Shown one piece after another: positions 49,416 to 64,000 of a stretch of 64,000 bases of DNA. This stretch comes from Leptospira interrogans (lineage in GTDB: Bacteria > Spirochaetota > Leptospiria > Leptospirales > Leptospiraceae), in assembly GCF_900156205.1 (NCBI RefSeq), contig NZ_FTNA01000005.1, forward strand, positions 1 to 64,000, in the 5' to 3' direction. Below the pieces are notes generated by a model. The model was not told the origin of the DNA and did not search any database. It saw nothing but the letters and a program-made list of their open reading frames with translations. The position numbers and the translations under genes were made by a program. Numbering within the stretch: position 1 is the stretch's first letter; each line of letters begins with the position of its first letter.

Positions 49416-49865
49416 TTATTCTGCTTTTGCAACATTCTCCATATGGATGGAACAAGCTTCTTGGTACTTTTTATAAGCTTCTTCTTCCGCATTGAGAGCA
49501 GAATCGATATCTCCGATTTTTTGATAGATAGAAATTACGTTTTTGATGTTCTCAAGCGCAGGGCAATACTTTCCTTGACGGAATTCTGAAATGGATTTGA
49601 GATAAAGAACCAAAGCATAACCAGAAGATTCTTTTTCTCCCATCTTTTCACGAACATGAAGGGATTGGTTATAAAGATCGATTGCAGAATGATAATCTCT
49701 CACCTTTTGTTTTAAGGTTCCCAAAGCACTGAGTTTATTTGCGAGTTGGGTTTCATTCTGAGGTGTAAACTTATTAAGCTCTTCCTCTACCCTTTCGGCT
49801 TCTGGAGTAGCATAAAGTCCGGTAAAAATGCTTAAAAAAAGAGCAATTGCCGCAAACTTGTTCAT
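49416..49865 (-). CDS. Exported TPR-like protein
   Basis: A 149-aa protein with an N-terminal signal peptide ([20 protein letters not shown]) and a strong Shine-Dalgarno (GAGGTGAT) ahead of the ATG. The mature part consists of TPR-like helix pairs: [20 protein letters not shown] and [18 protein letters not shown], then [17 protein letters not shown]. It has two or three repeats, which usually mediate protein contact in the periplasm. I cannot place it more precisely. It is divergent from rnpB, with only about 120 bases between their starts, and ends at a clear terminator. Confidence 0.8.
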   Translation of the reverse strand: MNKFAAIALFLSIFTGLYATPEAERVEEELNKFTPQNETQLANKLSALGTLKQKVRDYHSAIDLYNQSLHVREKMGEKESSGYALVLYLKSISEFRQGKYCPALENIKNVISIYQKIGDIDSALNAEEEAYKKYQEACSIHMENVAKAE

Positions 49866-49982
49866 CTTATCACCTCAATTCCAGTGTTCTTGTATAGATA
49901 TATGCAAGCAGCGTGCCAAAATTTATAAAGATTCTTTCTTTTTTTCTGGTTTTGTTTAGGCTTTTAAAAAATAGTTAAAATC

Positions 49983-50370
<388 letters not shown>

Positions 50371-51015
50371 GTAGTTTCATTTTTGGATTTTATGATCTCT
50401 TTCGGTAATTGTAAATATAGCGTGAGTTCGGCGTAAGGATGTTTTTATAAAAATCTGATTTTTCCATAAAAAGTGAATGTGGGAACTCCCCGACTCGAAT
50501 CACAAAAAAAGAATGTTTAAAAATTTATTATGTGACTTAATCTGTGGGAACTCTCACAAATCTATATTTTACGGTAAAACTTTGAAATGTAGGAACTACC
50601 ACAATTTATAAAATAGAAGTTTATAAGAATTGAATCTGTCGTATTCAAGTGCAGGAACTACTACAAAACTTACATTTATCTGTAAAATGTGGGAACTCTC
50701 ACAAATCACGATTTTACGATTCAATTCTTAAATTTTAGGAACTCATACTTTTAGAAAATTCTTTCTCATTCGAGTTGTTGAAAAATTCTATGCAGCGATT
50801 AATAAAACTACTTCAATCATCCATTTCAATACAACGAACAAACGGAAAATTAATTTTTCAATAACCTATTGCTAAAAATGAAATTATTTCTTAATTTTAA
50901 ATCAGATCAGATGGATGTTCCAGTTTTGCTACGAAAACAAATACCAATCACATACATTCATAAAATACAATATATTATATATATTAATAAAATTTAATAT
51001 CCTGGCGTTTAAGTT
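50371..51015. repeat. Intergenic repeat mosaic after rnpB
   Basis: No gene. It begins with AGCGTGAGTTCGGCGTAAG (50419-50437), then palindrome relatives (GTGGGAACTCCC near 50479, GTGGGAACTCTCAC near 50543 and 50691, GTAGGAACTACCAC near 50588), then a decayed MITE-like copy at 50772-50866. The order motif / palindromes / MITE repeats that at 10946-11556. Confidence 0.7.
50772..50866. mobile_element. MITE-like element, copy 3 (degraded right end)
   Basis: The left inverted end GAGTTGTTGAAAAATT is perfect. The right end has drifted to TTAATTTTTCAATAACC, so the CAACTC terminus is lost. The interior (GCAGCGATTAATAAAACTACTTCAATC) is close to that of copy 1 at 11459, quoted here in part. Probably immobile. 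Confidence 0.7.
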
Positions 51016-51406
<391 letters not shown>

Positions 51407-51525
51407 TGAAGTACTCACCCTCACCTAATTCATTCGACTCGCTAAATCGTCAAAAATCGCAAAGCATTAGATTATTTAGAAAAAAAATAATGACAAGCGA
51501 ATTTTAGAAAAAACGTTTTCATTCT

Positions 51526-53235
<1,710 letters not shown>

Positions 53236-53416
53236 TCGACTTTCCTAAAATGGCAATTCGTTTAACGCTACTTTCACGATTATTTCGGACAGAGTCTCTT
53301 TTCTAAGAACAGGACCTGCCGAGTTCTTCTATTGACAACCAGGTCTGTAATTCTCTACCCTTCCATATAGGACGCCAATTATTTTTTTATATCTCCGTGA
53401 AATCCGGTAGGTTTTA

Positions 53417-55009
<1,593 letters not shown>

Positions 55010-55010
55010 T

Positions 55011-55181
55011 CTACAAATCGTCTTCTAACGGGAAAAGTTCTTGAATTTCATTTCCCACGAGGCGATCAAAATTTTCGAACGACTCTAGTATTTCTTGCAT
55101 TAAACTATCTCCGTCTAAAAGATCTTTTAAATATTCCAGATCTTTTTCTTTATTATCTCCGTGAAACAACGAGTCTTTCAT
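55011..55181 (-). CDS. Small acidic protein of unknown function
   Basis: A 56-aa acidic protein (MKDSLFHGDNKEKDLEYL, ending FPLEDDL). The ATG at 55181 follows GGTGAT closely. Its stop is one base past the convergent cyclase gene. Composition suggests a folded helical or partly disordered peptide. No motif is recognised. It could be an accidental frame; compact coding style and the nearby ribosome-binding stretch argue for a real gene, weakly. Confidence 0.45.
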   Translation of the reverse strand: MKDSLFHGDNKEKDLEYLKDLLDGDSLMQEILESFENFDRLVGNEIQELFPLEDDL

Positions 55182-55322
55182 TTTTATCACCAAGCTCTCT
55201 AACGAATACCCGGAATTAGAAGAAAAAAAATTTCGGAATATAACGAACGAAAATATTTTTTTCCGGAGTTTGATACAAATGGATTCTTAAATCGATTTCC
55301 AAAATTTTTCCCATCCAAAAGC

Positions 55323-56435
55323 ATGGGAGTGATGATTCCATTTCGATCTATATTGAACTCTCTCAAAAGTTACGAAGCCGGAAAACCAATCGAACTTGTG
55401 GTTCGAGAATTCGGAATTGATCCAAATCGTATAATCAAATTAGGTTCGAACGAAAATCCTTTCGGTTGCGCAGAATCCGTTATGGAAGTTGTTCGACAAG
55501 CGATTTCCAAAATGTCTTTTTATCCGGACGATTCTTATCTAGATTTAAAAACTGCGATCGCTTCCAAGTTTGATCTTACCACTGATCGTATCATTCCGGG
55601 AAATGGAAGCGACCAGGTTTTAGATTTTGTTTGCAGATGTGTTTTAGATCAGGGAGATTCCGTTCTGATCAATCGAATTACTTTTGCGATGTATAAAATT
55701 TACGCTTTGCAATGTGGAGCAAAAATTCATTCCACAGACAGCGTTACTCATGATTTAAACGCGTTTTTGGATCTGGCAAAATTGATTCGTCCTAAGATTA
55801 TTTTTTTGTGCACTCCTTCCAATCCCGCAGGAGATGCACTTTCTAAATCTGACGTTTATGAATTTTTAAGTAAAATCTCTTTAGATACGTTAGTCGTAAT
55901 TGATGCGGCTTATATGGAATTTGGAAAAAAAAAGGATCCGAATAAATTTATCCCTGCGAAAGAAGTTACCGATCTTTTTCCGAATGTTTTTTATACTGGT
56001 ACCTTTTCTAAAGTTTACGGACTGGGCGGAATGAGAATCGGGTACGGGATCGGAAATCAAGAATTGATCTCCAATTTATATAAGATGCGCCCTCCTTTTA
56101 GTGTTACCAATCTTTCTGCTCTGGCCGCCACGGAAGCTCTCAAAAATGAATCTTATGTGGAATCATATCTAGAAAATAATTGGAATGAAATGAAACGATA
56201 TGAAAAATTTGCCGCCGAACAAAGTATAGAGTTTATTGATTCTTACGCAAACTTTATTACATTTTTTGCAAGAAAGCGCGGTAAATCTTCTTCCGAAATT
56301 GCCCATTCCCTTTTAAAACAGGGAATTATTCTACGAGACTTAAAAAATTATGACCTAAATGCACTTAGAATCACAATCGGTAGGCCGGAGCAAAACGATC
56401 TAGTTTTAGAAGCTTTAGAAAAAGAATTTCATTAA
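55323..56435 (+). CDS. hisC: Histidinol-phosphate aminotransferase
   Basis: A class II fold-type I PLP enzyme of about 370 aa. It converts imidazole-acetol phosphate and glutamate to histidinol phosphate in histidine synthesis. Signature segments: [56 protein letters not shown], and the PLP lysine in [18 protein letters not shown]. The C-terminus ([22 protein letters not shown]) carries the phosphate-binding Arg. No other his gene is adjacent, so the pathway is scattered at least around this gene. The start may be 55323 or the ATG three codons on; neither has a clearly better ribosome-binding site. Confidence 0.93.
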
Positions 56436-57390
56436 TAGGGACAGACGTTTTATAATTCAAATGTATTAAAATAGCTCCAAAAATCAAAGATGATCTTATA
56501 AAGAAAAGATGCAAAAATTCTTAAAAATTAATTATAGCTTGGCTTTTTGAATAGATCCCACATTAACGTTTGAAACAAGTTCGTTAGAAAATTGTCCAAA
56601 TAATCCTGAACGTTAATTCGATATAAGAAAATCAGGAAATTTTTTAAAAGCAGTAGTTCCTACAATTTTAAAATCTACTGTTAAATCTCAATTGTGGTAG
56701 TTCCCACACTTTCAGAACCTACTGTTAAATCTGGATTGTGGTAGTTCCCACACTTTCAGAACCTACTGTTAAATCTCAATTGTGGTAGTTCCCACATTTT
56801 CAGAACCTACTGTTAAATCTCAATTGTGGTAGTTCCCACATTTCAGAACCTACTGTTAAATCTCAATTGTGGTAGTTCCCACATTTCACACTGGCACTAA
56901 AATGGACATCTCAAGCAAATCTCTTACGCCAAACTTATGTTAAGATTGTTAAAAGTCGTAAATCTTACAATGAGCATCTAGGCCTAGGAACTCCCATGTT
57001 TTTTAAGAATTTAAAAATGATTTATTCTATTCTATTCTATAATTTTAATACAAGTTTATAGATTATAAAAAATCCATGTGATTTATCAAGAGGAAACAAA
57101 ACCAAAAAGAGTAATCATCCAGTTAAATTTCTGAATATAATTGTAGTTTTACGACTATCACTCAATTAAAAATTCATTTTATAAAAATTCCCAAAAGCCA
57201 ATATTGTTAGATCTCGTAATTTGACTGGCGTACAACTTTTAAAATGTGGGAACTCATACTCACCTTCTACTCAAAATTCACCATTCTTAAATCGAATTAT
57301 AATTTTCTCTTTAAAAAAAGATTCAGATTTTTACCAAAAAGAACGAAACATTTATTAAACCTTGCCGGTCTTACGACCCAAGAAGGAAAA
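56436..57390. repeat. Gap with a 44-bp tandem array and other repeats
   Basis: No gene outside the small one at 57391. The gap holds a GAACGTTAATTCGATATAAG relic (about 56608), the tandem array at 56675-56886, CTTACGCCAAACTTATGTT at 56923-56941, and GTGGGAACTCATAC near 57246. The pieces belong to the same families as the gaps at 11 kb, 28 kb and 50 kb. Confidence 0.7.
56675..56886. repeat. Tandem array of 44-bp units, five copies
   Basis: Units start at 56675, 56719, 56763, 56807 and 56850 (the fourth is 43 bp). The common frame is CTACTGTTAAATCTCAATTG then TGGTAGTTCCCACA and TTTCAGAAC. Each unit carries one GTGGTAGTTCCCAC palindrome, in the orientation opposite to the 46-bp array at 39336. 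No unique spacers occur, so it is not CRISPR. The copy number is likely to vary among strains. Confidence 0.93.
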
Positions 57391-57561
57391 ATGTTCAATT
57401 CTGAATATAAATATAAAAAAACAAAAGAGCCGACACAACACACGACGGTGTACCGCCAAAATTCGGACTCAAATCGGAATTCAATCGAATTTGACCTAGA
57501 AAATTTAGAATCCAAAACCAAACAAATCAGAATCGTTCGTCCAGAACTCTATGATAAATAA
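57391..57561 (+). CDS. Small hypothetical protein
   Basis: A 56-aa hydrophilic protein starting MFNSEYKYKKTKEPTQH and ending IRIVRPELYDK. AAGAAGGA lies seven bases ahead of the ATG, a good ribosome-binding site, which is the main reason to call it. The open frame extends upstream into repeat-like sequence, so the shorter start is preferred. No motif is recognised. It ends one base from the end of convergent rarA. Confidence 0.5.
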   Translation: MFNSEYKYKKTKEPTQHTTVYRQNSDSNRNSIEFDLENLESKTKQIRIVRPELYDK

Positions 57562-58833
57562 TTAATTTCCTTTTTTCCAGGGAGTTTTTTCCCAAATCTT
57601 GTCCAGATATTCTTTCAATTTTAATTCCGCTCCGTTCCCAGTTGGAAAATAAAACTTAGGCGGATTTTCGGCAAATTCATCCGGGAAATAATTTTGTTCC
57701 TTAAATCCCCCAAAATCGTGAGGATAAATATAATCTTTCGAAGCACCTTCTTTTTTATGCAGAAAGGTAGGAGCGTTTCGAAGTCGGTTCGGAATTTTGA
57801 TTCCAGTTCCGTACTTTCGAACAAAAGCCAAGGCTGCACCAATTCCCTTATAACTCGCATTCGATTTTGGACAAGAGGCTAAAAATGTAGTCACGTGAGC
57901 AAGAATCAACCTTCCCTCCGGCATCCCAATTGCATCTAACGCGTGTAAGCCGGAAACAGCAAGGGGTAATCCATTTACGGAAGCGTTTCCTACGTCCTCA
58001 CTCGCGAGAATGATCAACCTTCGCATAATAAAAAGTGGATCCTCCCCTCCTTCGAGCAAAACTGCTAAATAATACAATGCCGCATCAGGATCACTTCCTC
58101 GCACCGATTTGATAAACGCAGAGATCACGTCGTAATGAGATTCTCCACTTTTATCATATTCGATTACACGACTTTCTAAATATTCTTCCACATCCGATTT
58201 AGAGATAGTATGATTTTCAGGAAAACTAAAACTCAAACCTTCTAAGTTAGAAAGTAATTTTCTTCCGTCTCCTCCCGAAAAACGAATTAGAGTTTCCTTT
58301 GCATCTTGATTTAGATTTATAGAATATTCTATATTTTGAATTCCTCTTTCTAAAAGAGAAGACTGTTCCTCTAAACTCAAAGGTTCTATTTTAAGAATCT
58401 GACATCTGGACAATAGAGGTCTTGTGATTCGAAACGCTGGATTTTCGGTTGTAGCGCCGATCAATATCAAATGCCCGGTTTCCACTCCTTTTAAAAGACT
58501 ATCTTGTTGAGACGCACTAAAACGATGAATTTCATCCAAAAACAGTAGGATGGTTCCTTCGCGTTCTGCCCTTTCCAATAATTTTTTGATCTCTGCCACT
58601 CCAGTAGAAACTGCATTGTATTCGACAAATGGAAGGTTCCATTTTCTGCATAGAATTCCGGCTAACGTTGATTTTCCAGTTCCAGGTGGCCCGTATAAGA
58701 TAATAGAAACCGGAAATCGATAATTGGCGAGTTGTTTTGTCGCTTTAGACTGTCCGATTACTTCTTCAAAACTGGAAGGTCGTATTTTATGGGCGAGGGG
58801 TGGGATCGGTTTTTTGGTAAAAAGATCGCTCAC
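57562..58833 (-). CDS. rarA: Replication-associated recombination protein A (AAA+ ATPase)
   Basis: A 423-aa AAA+ ATPase of the RarA/MgsA/WRNIP1 family that acts at stalled replication forks. The N-terminal signature [19 protein letters not shown], Walker [14 protein letters not shown], Walker [10 protein letters not shown], sensor-1 [10 protein letters not shown] and the Arg finger segment [10 protein letters not shown] are all present. The C-terminal oligomerisation part includes [25 protein letters not shown] and EDVGNA. It begins with GTG, overlapping the TGA of the upstream small gene by four bases (GTGA), so the two are translationally coupled. Confidence 0.95.
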   Translation of the reverse strand: MSDLFTKKPIPPLAHKIRPSSFEEVIGQSKATKQLANYRFPVSIILYGPPGTGKSTLAGILCRKWNLPFVEYNAVSTGVAEIKKLLERAEREGTILLFLDEIHRFSASQQDSLLKGVETGHLILIGATTENPAFRITRPLLSRCQILKIEPLSLEEQSSLLERGIQNIEYSINLNQDAKETLIRFSGGDGRKLLSNLEGLSFSFPENHTISKSDVEEYLESRVIEYDKSGESHYDVISAFIKSVRGSDPDAALYYLAVLLEGGEDPLFIMRRLIILASEDVGNASVNGLPLAVSGLHALDAIGMPEGRLILAHVTTFLASCPKSNASYKGIGAALAFVRKYGTGIKIPNRLRNAPTFLHKKEGASKDYIYPHDFGGFKEQNYFPDEFAENPPKFYFPTGNGAELKLKEYLDKIWEKTPWKKGN

Positions 58834-59057
58834 AAAAGTTCCAATTCATTTTTGATCTTACGAAAACAAGTTCGTATAGTCGCGTTACATACGTCACAAG
58901 CGCTATGACAACAGACTAAAGATTGTTCTCTAATATTTCCCTGCAGTATGTTTTCAATCAATGCCTGAATACGAATCGGAAGATCAAACAAATCCAGGTT
59001 TTCTCTTATGATTTCCTCTTTCGTTTTTGGAAATAGATTGGGTTGATTAGTTTCCAA
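58830..59057 (-). CDS. Small Cys-rich protein coupled to rarA
   Basis: A 75-aa protein with five cysteines in its last half ([17 protein letters not shown]), spaced C-C-x4-C-x2-C-x6-C, like a small metal-binding or Fe-S site. The start seems to be TTG ([10 protein letters not shown]). It ends in GTGA, overlapping the rarA start, so both are made from one message. I do not recognise the family. The coupling suggests a role with RarA, such as DNA repair, but this is inference. Confidence 0.65.
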   Translation of the reverse strand: METNQPNLFPKTKEEIIRENLDLFDLPIRIQALIENILQGNIREQSLVCCHSACDVCNATIRTCFRKIKNELELL

Positions 59058-59260
59058 TTGAGATCTGCCTTTGAGTACAGAATATTCTTTTCTTTTGTTT
59101 CCGAAAACTCAAATTTTTTAATCTCGAATTCAAATTCAAACTTTTGATTTTTGTAAAGGACCGTTACTTTAGAAAAAGTACACTATAACAAAATAGAAAA
59201 GACGATTGAACAATACGCGGATGACAAAAAAGAAAAGATTTTTTTAATGACTCAAAAATT

Positions 59261-59629
59261 ATGAAAATCATGAATTTACAAAAAATAGGAACCTTAATCT
59301 TTCTTTGTTTTTTGAGCCAACTCAAAGCCGAAGAGAAAGGTCACTATCAAAATCTAACCAAGGCTCTTAAAAATCCAACGGATGTCCAAACTTTAGATTT
59401 AAGTAATAATAAGCTAATAACTCTTCCAAAAGAAATTGGACAATTGAAAGAGTTAGAATGGCTAAGTTTAAGCAAGAATCAACTCAAAACTCTTCCTAAA
59501 GAAATCGAAACTTTGAAAAAGTTAGAAGAATTATTTTTAGATGATATACCCGTTTTAAAGTCTCAAGAAAAAAAGATTCAGAAATTACTTCCCAAGGCGC
59601 AAATTGACTTTATCGAAATAAAAAAGTAA
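59261..59629 (+). CDS. Short leucine-rich-repeat protein, exported
   Basis: A 122-aa protein with a signal peptide (LQKIGTLIFLCFLSQLKAEE). It then has two clear 23-residue LRRs: VQTLDLSNNKLITLPKEIG and LEWLSLSKNQLKTLPKEIE, with a capping start of a third. Leptospira pathogens carry many such LRR proteins, mostly longer. This one has only about two to three repeats and may be a truncated or minimal member. No membrane anchor is visible apart from the leader, so it is likely secreted or periplasmic. The start may be the ATG at 59261 or the one three codons on. Confidence 0.8.
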   Translation: MKIMNLQKIGTLIFLCFLSQLKAEEKGHYQNLTKALKNPTDVQTLDLSNNKLITLPKEIGQLKELEWLSLSKNQLKTLPKEIETLKKLEELFLDDIPVLKSQEKKIQKLLPKAQIDFIEIKK

Positions 59630-59751
59630 TGACCTAACGAATTACATCTGCTATTTTATGAATGTGTTTTATTATTAAAGACCTGATCGTGAAGTTTTGG
59701 ACAAACTCTGCGTGTTTTTTTAAATTTAGAATATTATGTTATGAAAATATT

Positions 59752-62123
<2,372 letters not shown>

Positions 62124-62335
62124 GGATGTTTCCAATGTCGGAACTATTCTCAAACCTGTCAAGAACGGGATCTATCAATTCTATTAAAATAAAATTGTTT
62201 CAACTTGATCAATCAGTAACAGGTTCAAAACAAAACTTTAAAAAAGTTTTTTAGATTCGGAAATAATTGTATTTTTTAGTTTTTATTTAAAGAAGGCTCT
62301 ATAAAATGAATTTTTTACTTAATAGTAATGAATAC

Positions 62336-63328
62336 TTATGGTGCAAGAACCCATTCCGATTTATTAAAATACTTATCTTCCATTTCCCTAAGAATTCCAG
62401 TCCGACTCAACTCTTGTAAAAAGAATTCAAAATTTCTAATAAACAAAATGTCCCCCTGAGGAAAAGCCGCACTAATATCTTCTCTTTGCACCGGTTCCAA
62501 AAGTGGCCTAAAATTAGAAGCGATCGATTTGTCCTTAAGGATAAGACTTTTGATATAAAATGAATCTGCGACTAAACAATTTGCGGTTCCGTTTTTGACT
62601 GCTTCCCAAGCGGAAGATGTGTCTACATAGGTAAAAATTCGATTGTTTTTGAACTTCTTTAAAAGATACTCGTGACGATTGGAAAAAGATCGAACTGCAA
62701 ATGTAACTCCACTCAAATCAGACAAATCGAGAATACTTCTGAAACTTTGAGTCGTAATAATGTTCCCTTCCGGAGGTGGTGGTAAAGCGGATTTTCGAAT
62801 CAAAGCAGCCGGAGTTGCTACTAAATAAGCCCCACTAAATTTTAGTTTTTTAGATCTTTCTAAATTACTAGAAATTCCGGATAATGCAATATCCGCTTCT
62901 TTATTTTTAATTGCTTCTGCAAACTCGTTGAACTCCGGATAAGAAACAAACTTATACTTTACTCCTAAAAAATCTGCGTAGGCTTTTCCTAATTCGTAAT
63001 CAAACCCCGGATACCCTTCTTTTGAATTTGGGATATAAAACGGTTCATAAGAAGGATCTCCTGCAACTTTAAGTTCTCCTTTTTCCAAAATTTCTTTGAG
63101 TCTAGAAGAATTATAATATTTGAATGTATTTTCTTCTGCTTGTAAGCAAAAATATCCGTATAAAATGCAAAACGAGCCTATCAAAACAAGTCTTTTCCAA
63201 ATTCCATTTTTCAGATTGATTTGAAAACGGTTTAAAACGTAGAATGGTGAATAAAACTTACTAGATAAATTCTTTTCTAAAGTATATTGTATATTTTTTT
63301 TAATGAGAAACAAATGTTTCCAATTCAT
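62336..63328 (-). CDS. Periplasmic solute-binding protein (family 3, amino-acid type)
   Basis: A 330-aa exported binding protein. A membrane or signal helix is at about residues 45-62 (LVLIGSFCILYGYFCLQAEE), preceded by an unusually long basic leader. The mature part begins SRLKEILEKGELKVAGDPSY and shows the family 3 pattern: GFDYELGKAYADFLGVKYKF, FAEAIKNKEADIALSGISSN, RSKKLKFSGAYL and DLSGVTFAVRS. It would bind a small polar solute such as an amino acid. No ABC permease or ATPase gene is nearby. AGGAGGAG six bases ahead of the ATG at 63328 fixes the start in spite of the long leader. Confidence 0.85.
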   Translation of the reverse strand: MNWKHLFLIKKNIQYTLEKNLSSKFYSPFYVLNRFQINLKNGIWKRLVLIGSFCILYGYFCLQAEENTFKYYNSSRLKEILEKGELKVAGDPSYEPFYIPNSKEGYPGFDYELGKAYADFLGVKYKFVSYPEFNEFAEAIKNKEADIALSGISSNLERSKKLKFSGAYLVATPAALIRKSALPPPPEGNIITTQSFRSILDLSDLSGVTFAVRSFSNRHEYLLKKFKNNRIFTYVDTSSAWEAVKNGTANCLVADSFYIKSLILKDKSIASNFRPLLEPVQREDISAAFPQGDILFIRNFEFFLQELSRTGILREMEDKYFNKSEWVLAP

Positions 63329-63836
63329 TTCGGCTCCTCCTGTTTATTCGTTTTCTTTTTTTACTCAAGAATTATAAAATAAAATACTCAGTATTTTGCG
63401 TTGAAACAGTGTTTTGCAATAAAAAATTATGGTATTCAATTTAATAGAGATCACTGGGATTTTTTTTAAATTCAACTAAAATAGACATTTTATATTCACA
63501 CAATAGATTCTATTTCCAATATTATATTTGAAAAGTATTTTTGGATTTTGATTTTTCAATCTTAGATGATTACGTCGTTTTAAAACGACAACGATACTAT
63601 AAATAGAGTTGTTGAAAAATTAATTCTCCATTTGTGTCCGTTGCATTGAAATGGATCATTGAAACAGTTTTGCTAATATCTATTATAGAATTTTTCAACA
63701 ACTCTATTTTACTAAAAAAGACCAATCGTTAAGAATCTATCCCAGTTTTGGGACAGAGAATTCTAAGTTCTTTCTCTAAAAAACTCAAAAATAAATACAA
63801 TTTCATGTGTCTTCATATAAAATACATAACTTATTT
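63329..63836. repeat. Gap with an inverted copy of a dispersed repeat and a MITE-like element
   Basis: No gene. The part 63365-63455 read on the minus strand (ATCTCTATTAAATTGAATAC, then CAAAACACTG, CAAAATACTGAGTATTTTA) matches the repeat at 10957 and 34013. A MITE-like element follows at 63606-63704. Confidence 0.6.
63606..63704. mobile_element. MITE-like element, copy 4 (intact ends)
   Basis: A 99-bp element with the same perfect 16-bp inverted ends, GAGTTGTTGAAAAATT, as copy 1, and TA on both flanks. The interior is inverted relative to copy 1 (AATTCTCCATTTGTGTCCG on the left here). No coding capacity. The intact ends suggest it was mobile recently. Confidence 0.8.
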
Positions 63837-64000
63837 CTAATCCTCTTTTAATTCCAAAATATTTTTATAATATTCTAAACTTTCCGGGTTACTCAAGGCT
63901 TCTTTGTTTGTGACCGGTTCCCCTTGTATTGTTTTTTTGACAGCGATCTCTACTTTTTTCATATTGATCGTATAAGGAATGTCTGCGACCTCAAGTATTT
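63837..64000 (-). CDS. Acetoacetyl-CoA synthetase-like enzyme, C-terminal end only
   Basis: The last 54 residues of a minus-strand gene that continues past the right edge. They read EVADIPYTINMKKVEIAVKK then GEPVTNKEALSNPESLEYYK and end ELKED. This is the pattern of the C-terminus of acetoacetate-CoA ligase: a DIPYT segment, the lysine-containing KKVE loop and the NKEAL-NPESL tail. It would activate acetoacetate for lipid or polyhydroxybutyrate-linked metabolism. The identification rests on a short end and is from memory. Confidence 0.7.
   Translation of the reverse strand, partial: ILEVADIPYTINMKKVEIAVKKTIQGEPVTNKEALSNPESLEYYKNILELKED

Noticed and set aside
57244..57390. N-terminal extension of the small gene at 57391 (105 codons in total)
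   Set aside because: The extension begins in palindrome-repeat sequence and has no ribosome-binding site, whereas the ATG at 57391 does.

Overview
The window is about 64 kb of a low-GC, gene-sparse spirochaete chromosome. Gene content and style point to a pathogenic-clade Leptospira, most likely L. interrogans or a close relative: a class I peroxidase-like domain fused to an adenylate cyclase, many stand-alone signalling proteins, LRR and TPR proteins, DUF3332-type and other lipoprotein-like exported proteins, and long AT-rich gaps filled with degenerate repeats. The species call is inference; no rRNA or typing locus is present.

Layout. 1-5.3 kb: thrS, divergent carA with a small DUF5808-like partner, then a decayed Fic-domain (AMPylase) gene. 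5.5-11 kb: a TPR protein, a fragment of a second Hsp90-like gene, and an intact two-gene operon of a divergent Hsp90 plus a helical-repeat partner. 11.7-13.4 kb: a DUF4349-like exported protein and a broken GNAT gene. 13.6-22.5 kb: a minus-strand block with an MBL-fold hydrolase, PBP1A and the 2-oxoglutarate dehydrogenase genes in the order sucB-lpd-sucA, opposite a rhomboid protease. 24-29 kb: a GNAT enzyme and a six-TM chemoreceptor between long repeat-rich gaps. 29-43 kb: a sigma-like protein, UspA, peroxiredoxin-like protein, TerC, secernin-type peptidase, thioesterase, ECF sigma/membrane protein pair, PilZ, MBOAT acyltransferase, DUF3332, DUF192, crotonase, PP2C phosphatase and an HExxH lipoprotein. 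44-56 kb: an outer-membrane barrel candidate, a Cache chemoreceptor, HPF, RNase P RNA, a response regulator, a receiver-GGDEF-EAL protein, and divergently from it a ferredoxin-adenylate cyclase-peroxidase fusion, then hisC. 57-64 kb: rarA, LRR protein, DedA protein, frameshifted mutL, a solute-binding protein and the end of an acetoacetyl-CoA synthetase.

How it works together. Housekeeping functions (tRNA charging, pyrimidine/arginine precursor, TCA cycle, cell wall, histidine, ribosome hibernation, RNase P) are interleaved with a heavy signalling load: two chemoreceptors, c-di-GMP proteins (EAL, PilZ), a cAMP synthase with an apparent redox/heme-type sensor, a PP2C phosphatase and two sigma-like proteins.

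Most notable: (i) the three-domain ferredoxin / class III cyclase / peroxidase-like protein at 53417-55009, whose peroxidase part has lost the proximal heme histidine; (ii) the Hsp90-TPR operon with a vestigial duplicate upstream; (iii) a mutL gene split by a one-base frameshift; (iv) several families of non-coding repeats, including a GTGGTAGTTCCCAC palindrome family that expands into tandem arrays of 44 and 46 bp units, and a ~98 bp MITE-like element with perfect inverted ends and TA flanks. No CRISPR array, prophage, tRNA, rRNA or complete insertion sequence was seen.
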